From Pseudomonadota bacterium (GTDB lineage: Bacteria; Pseudomonadota; Gammaproteobacteria; Burkholderiales; Gallionellaceae), in the NCBI GenBank assembly GCA_026399735.1, contig JAPLQK010000089.1, positions 1-32,275 of the forward strand: DNA of 32,275 nucleotides. The letters are read 5' to 3'. The position numbers were made by a program, and so were the translations under genes. Every line of letters starts with the position of its first letter. The first letter of the stretch is position 1. The notes beneath the pieces were generated by a model that did not search any database, had not been told where the DNA came from, and saw only the letters and a list, made by a program, of their open reading frames with translations. Shown here piece by piece: positions 9,958 to 19,573 of the stretch.

Positions 9958-11091
9958 ATGCCCGATTATCCGCAAACTGCCCACATAAAGTCAAAGTTGT
10001 TTCGCCGTGGACACTTTCATCGTACCCTCGTGCTTGAATTTGCCGGTAATGGTGCGCTGATTTTTGCAACTTTACTCGGCATTGTAGTGATCAGCCAGTT
10101 GATTCGTTTTTTAGGTGACGCGGTCAGCGGCAAGCTGGCGGTGGATGGCGTACTGGCACTGCTCGGTTTCAGTGCGTTGAATTACCTGCCGGTGCTGCTT
10201 TCGATCAGCCTGTTTATTTCCATTTTGCTGACTTTGTCGCGCTGTTATCGCGACAGCGAAATGGTGGTCTGGTTTTGTGCCGGGATTGGTTTGACGCGCT
10301 GGATACGCCCGGTATTGTGGTATGCGACTCCCGTCGTGATGGTGATTGCATTGCTGAGTCTGGTGTTGTCGCCATGGTCATTGAAAAAAGCGGACGAATA
10401 TAAAAACAAGCTGGAGAGCCGCGATGAAGTGGCGACGATCTCGCCGGGTATATTTCGCGAGTCAGGTCAGTCGGACAGGGTGTATTTTGTCGAGAAACTG
10501 GATGCAGGCACCGGTCGCATCAGCAATATTTTTGTGCGTTCAATTCAGAATGCCCAGCTGGGTACGATGGTGGCACGCGATGGATTTCAGGAAACCATGA
10601 AGAATGGTGACCGTTTTCTGGTGTTATTGAACGGTACGCGTTATGAGGGCAGACCGGGTCAGCGTGACTATCGTATTGTGGAGTTTGAACGTTATGCGAT
10701 GCGCATTGACAGTGTTGCGACCAAATCGTCTCTGCCTAATCTCCGCGCGTTGCCGACGCAGGCGCTGTGGCGCAATCCCACCAGCTGGAATTTATCCGAG
10801 CTGGAGTGGCGTCTGGGATTGCCTATCAGTGCTGCGGTACTTTCCTTGCTGGCGATTGCCTTGAGTTATGTCAATCCGCGGGCAGGGCGTTCGCTGAATC
10901 TGATTCTGGCGATCGTGTTGTATATGTTGTACAGCAACATGATCAGTGTGACCAATGCGTGGGTCGGTCAGGGTAAATTATCTCCCGGGATCGGGTTGTG
11001 GGGCATCCATGCGCTGATGCTGCTGATTACGGTGTTGTTGTTCTATTGGCGCATGTCGCTGTTTTCATGGCGCCGGGTATTCAGAAAATGA
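9958..11091 (+). CDS. lptF: LPS export permease LptF
   Basis: YjgP/YjgQ-family membrane protein divergent from pepA and 4-nt overlapping lptG. The true start may be downstream, e.g. TTG at 9997 ([20 protein letters not shown]). Confidence 0.9.
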   Translation: MPDYPQTAHIKSKLFRRGHFHRTLVLEFAGNGALIFATLLGIVVISQLIRFLGDAVSGKLAVDGVLALLGFSALNYLPVLLSISLFISILLTLSRCYRDSEMVVWFCAGIGLTRWIRPVLWYATPVVMVIALLSLVLSPWSLKKADEYKNKLESRDEVATISPGIFRESGQSDRVYFVEKLDAGTGRISNIFVRSIQNAQLGTMVARDGFQETMKNGDRFLVLLNGTRYEGRPGQRDYRIVEFERYAMRIDSVATKSSLPNLRALPTQALWRNPTSWNLSELEWRLGLPISAAVLSLLAIALSYVNPRAGRSLNLILAIVLYMLYSNMISVTNAWVGQGKLSPGIGLWGIHALMLLITVLLFYWRMSLFSWRRVFRK

Positions 11092-12164
11092 AATTGCTGA
11101 CTCGCTATCTGGCCCGGGAAATATATGCCAGCATTGGTCTGGTGTTCGCAGCACTGCTGATGTTATTTGCCTTCCTCGATTTTATCCATGAGCTCAGCGT
11201 GATGGGCTATGGACAATACAGTCTGGGCTATGTGGTGGCGTTCGTCGTTCTGACCATCCCGGGGCATATTTACGAACTGTTTCCGGTGGCGGTTTTGATC
11301 GGTACGATCACCGCACTGGTGCAAATGGCAGCGCGTTCCGAGCTTACGATTTATCGCGCATCCGGTGCTTCGACTGCACAGATGTTGGGCGCGCTGTGCA
11401 AAATCGCATTACCCATGATTCTATTGAGTTTTATTTGTGGAGAATTGCTGTCGCCGCCCTCTGAACGCATGGCGCAGAAACTGCGCCTGAAGGCATTGAA
11501 TACTCAGGTTTCCTTGCAGGCGTTCCGCTCCGGTGTATGGGTGAAAGACGATCACAACTTCGTCAACGTCAGAAGTGTCATGCCTGACACCAGTTTATCG
11601 GATATTGACATATACACTTTTGATGAAACTTTTCACCTGAAGACGATCGTTAGCGCCAAACAGGCAAGCTACGCCAAACCGGGTACCTGGTTGCTGACAG
11701 ATGTGCTTCAGACTCGTTTCGACAAGAAGGGTGTCAGTATTCAAAACATGCCAAACCAGGAGTGGCAATCCGCGTTGACGCCGGGGATTCTCAGCGTGAT
11801 GCTGGTAGTGCCGGAGCAAATGTCAGCCTATGATTTGTACAAATACACTTCACATCTGAAGGAAAACAAGCAGCAGAGTGCACGCTACGAAATTGCGATG
11901 TGGAACAAGCTGGTTTACCCGTTCGCCTTACTGGTAATGATGGTGTTGGCGCTGCCGTTTGCGTCCTATCAGCGCCGCAGCGGCGGTATCAGCGTGATGA
12001 TCTTCATGGGTATTGTGCTCGGCCTGGTGTTTCATTTTGCCGGCCGTCTGTTTGCAAGTCTGGGCGCGCTCAATGACTGGCAGCCTGTACTCAGCGCGAC
12101 GGCGATAACGGGTGTGTTCCTGTTGATCGGTGCAATCATGATCTGGCTGGTGGAACGACGCTAA
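11088..12164 (+). CDS. lptG: LPS export permease LptG
   Basis: [40 protein letters not shown]...; second YjgP/YjgQ protein, ATGA overlap with lptF. Confidence 0.92.
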   Translation: MKLLTRYLAREIYASIGLVFAALLMLFAFLDFIHELSVMGYGQYSLGYVVAFVVLTIPGHIYELFPVAVLIGTITALVQMAARSELTIYRASGASTAQMLGALCKIALPMILLSFICGELLSPPSERMAQKLRLKALNTQVSLQAFRSGVWVKDDHNFVNVRSVMPDTSLSDIDIYTFDETFHLKTIVSAKQASYAKPGTWLLTDVLQTRFDKKGVSIQNMPNQEWQSALTPGILSVMLVVPEQMSAYDLYKYTSHLKENKQQSARYEIAMWNKLVYPFALLVMMVLALPFASYQRRSGGISVMIFMGIVLGLVFHFAGRLFASLGALNDWQPVLSATAITGVFLLIGAIMIWLVERR

Positions 12165-12200
12165 CGGGGATTGCTGACCGGGGCTGCCAGCGGCAAGATT

Positions 12201-12626
12201 TCAGGGTTGCGTTGTAACGGGTGCGATTGCCGGTGAGGGCGTAACGGCGCTGGCGGGTTGTTGCGCTTTCAATGCCTGATTCTGTTTGACCATCTGTCTG
12301 ATCTGCTCGCGTTTTTCAGGCGGTACCTGACTGAAGGCGCGATATTTTTCGCGCGCGGCCTGTCGCTGTTCGGGTGTCAGTTTGGACCATGCGGACAGGC
12401 GGCTCAGGAAACGGTGTTTCTCCTCAGCGTTGAGTTTTGGATAATGCTGTGCCAGACGCCTCAGGTTCTGTTGTTGTCGTTCGGGCAGGCTGTTCCATTG
12501 CTGATACACAGGCCACAGCGCCGCCTGTTCGGATGGCGGCAGCTTTTGCCACGGCTCGGAAGCGGCGTAGGACAGCGGGGCGATAAATGCGCAGCAAAGT
12601 GCAACAGCCGTGACCAGTTTACTCAT
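12201..12626 (-). CDS. DUF3106-like exported protein with five 18-residue repeats
   Basis: MSKLVTAVALCCAFIAPLSYA signal peptide, then LPPSEQAALWPVYQQWNS/LPERQQQNLRRLAQHYPK/LNAEEKHRFLSRLSAWSK/LTPEQRQAAREKYRAFSQ/VPPEKREQIRQMVKQNQA; overlaps the upstream gene by 8 nt. Confidence 0.8.
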   Translation of the reverse strand: MSKLVTAVALCCAFIAPLSYAASEPWQKLPPSEQAALWPVYQQWNSLPERQQQNLRRLAQHYPKLNAEEKHRFLSRLSAWSKLTPEQRQAAREKYRAFSQVPPEKREQIRQMVKQNQALKAQQPASAVTPSPAIAPVTTQP

Positions 12627-12951
12627 GCTGATCCACAAAGACTTCGATGGGCAATTCATCGGTCAGTATGTCGATATCCACAGGGACTTGCGAGTTTTGC
12701 CAGTATCCGAATGCCCCGACTGCGATAGCGGCGAGCAGAATGGTGGTTGCTACCCATTGTTGTGGCGTGTGTGGCATGTGCGCTCGATGGCCGATGGCGC
12801 TCAGTGAAAATACAGGCTCGGCAACCCGTTGTTTATGCAGCGCAAGAATGCGCGCCTCACGCAGTGAAGATAAAATTTGGGCGTCGAGCTGCTCCGAGCC
12901 TTGTGTGAGCAGTTTGGCGATCTGCTGGTGATCCAGTTTTTGGTTTTTCAT
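12619..12951 (-). CDS. DUF3619-like single-pass membrane protein (candidate anti-sigma factor)
   Basis: MKNQKLDHQQIAKLLTQGSEQLDAQILSSLREARILALHKQR... one TM segment WVATTILLAAIAVGAFGYW, short C-terminal tail; ATGA overlap with the sigma factor gene. Confidence 0.75.
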   Translation of the reverse strand: MKNQKLDHQQIAKLLTQGSEQLDAQILSSLREARILALHKQRVAEPVFSLSAIGHRAHMPHTPQQWVATTILLAAIAVGAFGYWQNSQVPVDIDILTDELPIEVFVDQHE

Positions 12952-13517
12952 GGTAGTTCTACTCCTGTTACTTCGAGTATTGCGGCTAGTGCGTGATTCG
13001 CTCTTGAACAGTGGGTTTTTACACTGCCCTCGGAGCAATTCATTGCTTTTGCAGTCTCAGCGGTATCCAATCCCTCCCAGTAACGCAGCAGGAAGGCTTC
13101 GCGTTGACGAGCCGGGAGATTACTTAATGCGTTTTCGATCAGTGCGATCGTTTGTTTTTGTTCAAATGCGGCATCCGGGATTGCGGGTGCGCTTTGATTG
13201 TCGCTGTCTTCAAGTACATCCAGCGGGTCGAATTCTTCTTCCGTGTGTTTCGGCTGGAATGCAGAAAAAAGTGTCGTCCAGTTCAAACGGACTTTCTGAC
13301 GGCGGCAATGGTCGCGTATGGTGTTTTGCAGAATGCGATGGAACAGCAGCGGCAGTTCTTCGGCCGGCTTGTCGCCATATTTTTCCGACAGCTTAAGCAT
13401 TGCGTCCTGGACTACATCCAGTGCCGTGTGACTGTCGTGCATGGCAAACACGGCGTGTTTGTAGGCGCGGCGTTCGATGCGACTAAGAAATTGGCCTAAT
13501 TCGGCTTGAGTTGCCAG
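12948..13517 (-). CDS. RNA polymerase sigma factor (sigma-70 regions 2 and 4), probable CTG start
   Basis: Region 2 ALDVVQDAMLKLSEKYGDKPAEELPLLFHRILQNTIRDHCRRQKVR; region 4 ALSNLPARQREAFLLRYWEGLDTAETAKAMNCSEGSVKTHCSRANHAL. From CTG at 13517: MATQAELGQFLSRIERRAYKHAVFAMHDS, with AAGGAG 6 nt upstream. Confidence 0.85.
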   Translation of the reverse strand: MATQAELGQFLSRIERRAYKHAVFAMHDSHTALDVVQDAMLKLSEKYGDKPAEELPLLFHRILQNTIRDHCRRQKVRLNWTTLFSAFQPKHTEEEFDPLDVLEDSDNQSAPAIPDAAFEQKQTIALIENALSNLPARQREAFLLRYWEGLDTAETAKAMNCSEGSVKTHCSRANHALAAILEVTGVELP

Positions 13518-13600
13518 TTGTTGCTCCTTGCATTAGGTTCAAATACTAGCAAATTATTCAACATTCTGCCATAGATCATGCGGATATACGCGGCAAATGG

Positions 13601-13629
13601 TTGACCAAAAGGCCGCTTGCTATTATCTT
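13601..13629 (+). promoter_or_regulatory. Candidate ilvB promoter
   Basis: TTGACC (13601-13606), 17-nt spacer, TATCTT (13624-13629). The ORF-track TTG start at 13601 coincides with this -35-like hexamer. Confidence 0.4.
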
Positions 13630-13666
13630 ATGCAGTTCTTTTCGAATTAATCATAGGGTGTTTGTC

Positions 13667-15376
13667 ATGGAAATGACCGGCGCGGAAATAACTATCCGTT
13701 GTTTGCAGGAGGAAGGGGTCGAATATTTATTCGGTTACCCGGGTGGTGCGGTGCTGCACATTTACGACGCGCTTTTTCAACAGGACAAGGTCAAGCATAT
13801 TCTGGTGCGCCATGAACAGGCTGCTGTGCATGCGGCTGACGGCTATGCGCGCTCATCTGACAAAGTCGGTGTGGCGCTGGTGACATCAGGTCCGGGGTTG
13901 ACCAATGCGGTGACCGGAATTGCGACGGCTTATATGGACTCCATTCCAATGGTGGTGATCAGCGGTCAGGTGCCAACCTTCGCGATCGGCGAAGATGCGT
14001 TTCAGGAAGTCGATGCGGTCGGTATTACGCGCCCTTGCGTGAAGCACAACTTTTTGGTCAAGGATGTGAAAGATATCGCCTCGACCATCAAGAAAGCATT
14101 TTACCTGGCCAAGTCGGGACGCCCCGGTCCTGTGCTGGTGGATATACCCAAAGACGTATCAGCCCATAAGACGGAGTTTACATACCCGGCCAGCGTCAAT
14201 ATTCGCTCTTATCATCCGCAAGGTCGCGGCGACAGCCAGCAGATCAGGCAGGCGGCGCAGCTGTTGCTGGAAGCGAAACGGCCCATGGTCTATGCGGGCG
14301 GCGGCGTGGTGCTGTCCGGTGCATCGGAGCAGTTGACCGACCTGGTTCGTTTGTTGGGTTTTCCTTGTACCAATACCCTGATGGGATTGGGCGGCTTCCC
14401 GGCTAACGACAACCAGTTCGTCGGCATGCTGGGTATGCACGGCACGTATGAGGCCAATATGGCGATGCAGCATTGCGATGTGCTGGTGGCGATCGGCGCG
14501 CGTTTTGATGACCGCGTGATCGGCAATGTCGAACACTTCGCCCAGGTGCCACGCAAAATTATTCATATCGATATCGATCCTTCTTCGATTGCCAAGCGCG
14601 TCAAGGTGGATGTGCCGATTGTCGGCGAATTAAAGCTGGTGCTGAATGAACTGCTGGATGTGTTGCGTGCCAGCCGTCAAAAGCCGGATGTGGAAGAGAT
14701 GGCAAACTGGTGGCGCCGGATTGAAGAATGGCGTGTGACAGGCGGCGGGTTGCGTTACAAAAACTCCAGTGAAATCATCAAGCCGCAATTCGTGATCGAG
14801 ACGCTGCATAAGCTCACCGGCGGTGATGCATTCGTCACTTCCGACGTCGGTCAGCACCAGATGTGGGCAGCACAATACTATAAATTTAATCATCCGCGCC
14901 GCTGGATCAACTCAGGCGGTTTGGGTACGATGGGCTTTGGTCTGCCGGCGGCAATGGGTGTGCAGCTCAAGCATCCGGGCGAGTTGGTGGCCTGTGTGAC
15001 GGGTGAGGGTAGTATTCAGATGAATATTCAGGAACTGTCCACCTGCAAGCAATATCATTTGCCGATCAAGGTGCTGTCGCTGAACAACGGCTATCTGGGT
15101 ATGGTGCGCCAGTGGCAGGAATTTTTCCACGGCAACCGGTTTTCGGAATCCTATATGGACGCCTTGCCGGATTTCGTGAAAGTAGCCGAAGCCTACGGGC
15201 ATATCGGTATTCGCATTGACAAACCATGCGATGTCGAACCTGCGATCATAGAGGCATTGTCGCGCAAAAACGATCTGGTATTTATGGATTTCCGAACCGA
15301 TCCGACCGAAAATGTGTTCCCTATGGTGCCGGGCGGCAAGGGTTTGTCTGAAGTCGTGCTGTCGGAGGACTTATAA
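13667..15376 (+). CDS. ilvB: Acetolactate synthase, large (catalytic) subunit
   Basis: MEMTGAEITIRCLQEEGVEYLFGYPGGAVLHIYDALFQ...HEQAAVHAADGYAR; ThDP-binding GEGSIQMNIQELSTCKQYHLPIKVLSLNN; AGGGTG upstream of the ATG. Confidence 0.96.
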   Translation: MEMTGAEITIRCLQEEGVEYLFGYPGGAVLHIYDALFQQDKVKHILVRHEQAAVHAADGYARSSDKVGVALVTSGPGLTNAVTGIATAYMDSIPMVVISGQVPTFAIGEDAFQEVDAVGITRPCVKHNFLVKDVKDIASTIKKAFYLAKSGRPGPVLVDIPKDVSAHKTEFTYPASVNIRSYHPQGRGDSQQIRQAAQLLLEAKRPMVYAGGGVVLSGASEQLTDLVRLLGFPCTNTLMGLGGFPANDNQFVGMLGMHGTYEANMAMQHCDVLVAIGARFDDRVIGNVEHFAQVPRKIIHIDIDPSSIAKRVKVDVPIVGELKLVLNELLDVLRASRQKPDVEEMANWWRRIEEWRVTGGGLRYKNSSEIIKPQFVIETLHKLTGGDAFVTSDVGQHQMWAAQYYKFNHPRRWINSGGLGTMGFGLPAAMGVQLKHPGELVACVTGEGSIQMNIQELSTCKQYHLPIKVLSLNNGYLGMVRQWQEFFHGNRFSESYMDALPDFVKVAEAYGHIGIRIDKPCDVEPAIIEALSRKNDLVFMDFRTDPTENVFPMVPGGKGLSEVVLSEDL

Positions 15377-15867
15377 TGCGCCATATTATTTCCTTGTTGA
15401 TGGAAAATGAAGCGGGTGCCTTGTCGCGTGTGGCAGGATTATTCTCGGCGCGCGGTTATAATATCGAATCGCTGACGGTAGCGCCGACTGAAGATCCGAC
15501 ACTGTCGCGGATGACCATCGTCACGAGCGGTTCGGATGCCATCATCGAACAAATCACCAAGCAGCTCAATAAGCTGATCGATGTGGTATCGGTGATGGAC
15601 TTGAGCGAAGGCGAACATATCGAGCGTGAACTGATGCTGATCAAGCTGCGTGCGGAAGGTGAGGCGCGTGAAGAGTTGAAACGGCTGACGGATATTTTCA
15701 GAGGCCGCATTCTGGATGTGTCGGATCATACCTACACCATCGAATTGACCGGCGCGCGCGTCAAGCTGGACAGTTTTATCGATGCAATCGGGCGTGATCT
15801 GATTCTGGAAACGGTACGTACCGGCGCTTCCGGAATCGGGCGCGGCAACCGGATTTTGAGTTTGTAG
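15376..15867 (+). CDS. ilvN: Acetolactate synthase, small (regulatory) subunit
   Basis: MRHIISLLMENEAGALSRVAGLFSARGYNIESLTVAPTEDPTLSRMTIV; 1-nt TAATG overlap with ilvB. Confidence 0.96.
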   Translation: MRHIISLLMENEAGALSRVAGLFSARGYNIESLTVAPTEDPTLSRMTIVTSGSDAIIEQITKQLNKLIDVVSVMDLSEGEHIERELMLIKLRAEGEAREELKRLTDIFRGRILDVSDHTYTIELTGARVKLDSFIDAIGRDLILETVRTGASGIGRGNRILSL

Positions 15868-15893
15868 AGTTTATAACTAATTGATTTTATTGA

Positions 15894-16934
<1,041 letters not shown>

Positions 16935-16949
16935 AAATCGAGAAGGGCT

Positions 16950-16992
16950 AAGGGGGAAGGGCGAAGGGAAAATTCCCCTGCTCTTCCCCCTT
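16950..16992 (+). terminator. Polypurine/polypyrimidine imperfect hairpin downstream of ilvC
   Basis: AAGGGGGAAG (16950-16959) is an exact reverse complement of CTTCCCCCTT (16983-16992); the stem extends inward as G-U, G-C, C-G, G-U. A second register pairs AGAAGGG (16941-16947) with CCCTTCT (16988-16994). Confidence 0.5.
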
Positions 16993-17088
16993 CTGCATTT
17001 TGTATTCTCAGTAAAAATGTTATTTCATCGTAGCAGTCTGAGCGGGTTAAGACTGGCGGTATGAGTATAAAACGGGTAATCTTCCGCT

Positions 17089-17832
17089 ATGGATGAATTT
17101 AATACACGCAAACCGATGAATTTACGCCGACGCGGCATTTATTTGCTGCCCAATCTGTTTACCACAGGTGCGTTGTTCGCAGGTTTTTATGCCATCGTGC
17201 AGGCGATGAACGGAAAGTTCGAACATGCGGCGGTGGCCATTTTTATTGCGATGGTGCTGGACGGTTTGGATGGGCGCGTTGCTCGTATGACGCATACGCA
17301 AAGTGAATTTGGTGCGGAATACGATAGCTTGTCCGATATGGTTTCATTCGGTGTCGCACCGTCTCTGGTGATGTACGAATGGGCATTGAAAGGCATGGGG
17401 AAATGGGGCTGGTTCGCTGCTTTCATTTATTGTGTTGCCACCGCGTTGCGTCTTGCGCGTTTCAATACCAACCATGAAATTATTGATAAAAATTATTTTC
17501 AGGGATTGCCCAGTCCCGCCGCCGCTGCGCTGGTGGCCGGCTTCGTCTGGGTGATGCTTGATTATGGATATGCCGGGGATTCCTTGCGCTGGTATGCTGC
17601 GGTCATTACGGTATTTGCGGGTTTGAGCATGGTCAGTAATTTGCCCTTCTATAGTTTCAAAACGATCAATATGCGTAAGAGTGTGCCATTTTTAGTGATT
17701 TTTCTTATCGCCTTGTTTTTCCTGCTTATTTTTAGTTATCCGCCGGGCGTGTTGTTTGGCCTGTTTTTGGTTTATGCATTGTCAGGCTTCGTGATGTGGT
17801 TTATGAAGAAGCGCAGCAAGCCCATTGCGTGA
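17089..17832 (+). CDS. pssA: CDP-diacylglycerol--serine O-phosphatidyltransferase
   Basis: RRRGIYLLPNLFTTGALFAGFYAIV; CDP-alcohol phosphatidyltransferase motif DGLDGRVARMTHTQSEFGAEYDSLSDMVSFG. Confidence 0.95.
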   Translation: MDEFNTRKPMNLRRRGIYLLPNLFTTGALFAGFYAIVQAMNGKFEHAAVAIFIAMVLDGLDGRVARMTHTQSEFGAEYDSLSDMVSFGVAPSLVMYEWALKGMGKWGWFAAFIYCVATALRLARFNTNHEIIDKNYFQGLPSPAAAALVAGFVWVMLDYGYAGDSLRWYAAVITVFAGLSMVSNLPFYSFKTINMRKSVPFLVIFLIALFFLLIFSYPPGVLFGLFLVYALSGFVMWFMKKRSKPIA

Positions 17833-17859
17833 GCAGATAAAATTCGTTATATTTATATT

Positions 17860-17940
17860 ATGCATTTTTCACGACAAATCTCTCAGCTTCACTCAACATT
17901 CAGCCTGATGGCTGCATTGCTGCTGCGCGGCGCGCGCTAA
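17860..17940 (+). CDS. Candidate leuA leader peptide (26 aa, three consecutive Leu codons)
   Basis: atgcatttttcacgacaaatctctcagcttcactcaacattcagcctgatggctgcattgctgctgcgcggcgcgcgctaa = MHFSRQISQLHSTFSLMAALLLRGAR*. Located 78 nt before the leuA ATG and too short for the ORF track. Confidence 0.5.
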   Translation: MHFSRQISQLHSTFSLMAALLLRGAR

Positions 17941-18011
17941 TCCCATACAAAAAATTTTAAGCATCAAGCGCGACTAATGAGATCGCGCTGGTTAATCTAT
18001 TCCACCAGGAG
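17933..18011 (+). promoter_or_regulatory. Candidate translational attenuator of leuA
   Basis: AGCGCG(A) at 17967-17973 can pair with CGCGCT at 17933-17938 (leader ORF end) or with TCGCGCT at 17983-17989. CTGGT at 17988-17992 can pair with ACCAG at 18004-18008, overlapping the SD AGGAG (18007-18011). Confidence 0.4.
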
Positions 18012-18017
18012 TTCAGC

Positions 18018-19553
18018 ATGACAGATAAATTGATTATATTCGATACCACCTTGCGCGACGGCGAGCAGAGTCCGGGGGCCGCGATGACCCGTGAAAAAAA
18101 GATCCGCATTGCACGTCAGCTGGAAAAGCTCGGTGTAGACGTGATTGAGGCAGGTTTTGCCGCGGCCAGTGTCGGTGATTTTGAGGCCGTCAAAGCGGTG
18201 GCTGAAACCATTAAAGGTTCAACGGTGTGTTCTCTTGCGCGTGCCAGCGAGAACGATGTCCGCCGTGCGGGTGAGGCAATACAGCCTGCAAAATCAGGCC
18301 GTATTCACACTTTTATTGCAACCAGCCCGATTCATATGCAGCACAAGTTACGCATGTCTGAGGATCAGGTGGTTGAGCGTGCGGTGGCCGCAGTGAAATG
18401 GGCGCTTGAATATACCGATGATGTGGAATTCTCCGCCGAGGATGCAGTGCGCTCGGACATGGAATTCCTGGTGCGCATCTTCGATGAAGTCATCAAGGCG
18501 GGCGCAAAGACGCTTAACGTGCCTGATACGGTCGGATATTCCATTCCGGCCGGGTGGGGCGAGCGCATCAAACAATTGATACAGCGCGTACCGAATTCCG
18601 ATAAAGTGATCTGGTCCACGCATTGTCACAATGACCTGGGATTGGCGGTGGCCAATTCCCTGTCGGCGGTGATGAATGGCGCGCGTCAGGTCGAGTGCAC
18701 CATCAATGGACTGGGTGAGAGAGCAGGTAATGCCTCGCTGGAAGAAATCGTGATGGCGGTGAAGACCCGCAGAGATGTGTTCAATCTGGATACGCGTATC
18801 GATACGACACAGATTGTGACAACTTCGAAGCTGGTTTCCAGCATCACCGGCTATCCGGTGCAGCCAAACAAGGCGATCGTTGGCGCAAATGCATTTGCTC
18901 ATGAATCGGGTATTCATCAGGATGGCGTGTTGAAGCATCGTGAAACCTACGAAATCATGCGCGCCGAAGACGTGGGCTGGAATGCCAACAAGCTGACTTT
19001 GGGCAAGCTGTCCGGGCGTAATGCGTTGCGATCGCGTTTTACCTCACTGAATATTGAGTTTGCGAGCGAAGAATCGTTCAATGCTGCATTCGTTCGCTTC
19101 AAGGAATTGGCAGACCGCAAGCATGAGATTTTCGACGAGGACTTGCAGGCGCTGGTCAGCGACGAAGCGATTGCGCAAGTCGATGAATATTACCGTCTCA
19201 CCTCATTGCGCGCGCATTGTGAAACCGGTATTTTGCCTGTGGCACGCGTTGTGATGAGCATCGGCAGTCAGTCGCATGAAGCCGAGATGCACGGCGGCGG
19301 GCCGGTGGATGCGACTTTCAAGGCGATTGAAAAAATCGTGCATAGCGGCACTGAGTTGCAGTTGTATTCGGTGAACAATATTACCAGCGGTACGGATGCG
19401 CAGGGTGAAGTGACAGTGCGTCTGGCCAAGGGCGGGCGTATTGTTAACGGGCAGGGTGCCGATACCGATATTGTGGTGGCTTCCGCCAAGGCCTACCTGA
19501 ATGCGCTGAACAAGTTGCACGGCAATGCTGAGCGCGCTCATCCCCAAGTCTGA
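18018..19553 (+). CDS. leuA: 2-isopropylmalate synthase
   Basis: [51 protein letters not shown]...[14 protein letters not shown]...[18 protein letters not shown]. Confidence 0.97.
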   Translation: MTDKLIIFDTTLRDGEQSPGAAMTREKKIRIARQLEKLGVDVIEAGFAAASVGDFEAVKAVAETIKGSTVCSLARASENDVRRAGEAIQPAKSGRIHTFIATSPIHMQHKLRMSEDQVVERAVAAVKWALEYTDDVEFSAEDAVRSDMEFLVRIFDEVIKAGAKTLNVPDTVGYSIPAGWGERIKQLIQRVPNSDKVIWSTHCHNDLGLAVANSLSAVMNGARQVECTINGLGERAGNASLEEIVMAVKTRRDVFNLDTRIDTTQIVTTSKLVSSITGYPVQPNKAIVGANAFAHESGIHQDGVLKHRETYEIMRAEDVGWNANKLTLGKLSGRNALRSRFTSLNIEFASEESFNAAFVRFKELADRKHEIFDEDLQALVSDEAIAQVDEYYRLTSLRAHCETGILPVARVVMSIGSQSHEAEMHGGGPVDATFKAIEKIVHSGTELQLYSVNNITSGTDAQGEVTVRLAKGGRIVNGQGADTDIVVASAKAYLNALNKLHGNAERAHPQV

Positions 19554-19573
19554 TCGCAAATTGCTCATCAGAG

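Noticed and set aside
12165-12200. Looked for an RDD-family gene that I recall often following DUF3106 in betaproteobacteria
   Set aside because: Only 36 bp remain before convergent lptG; absence noted but my recollection of the usual neighbourhood is not strong enough for a separate finding.
13601-13666. 22-residue N-terminal extension of ilvB from TTG 13601
   Set aside because: The canonical acetolactate synthase N-terminus begins at ATG 13667 with an SD-like AGGGTG; the TTG lies in a -35-like hexamer.
16941-16994. Considered the purine-rich tract as a CRISPR-like or tandem repeat array
   Set aside because: Only one locus with irregular GAAGGG units; better explained as a single hairpin.
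18348-18938. 196-aa minus-strand ORF inside leuA
   Set aside because: Fully antisense to the conserved leuA catalytic domain; no recognisable family or ribosome-binding site support.
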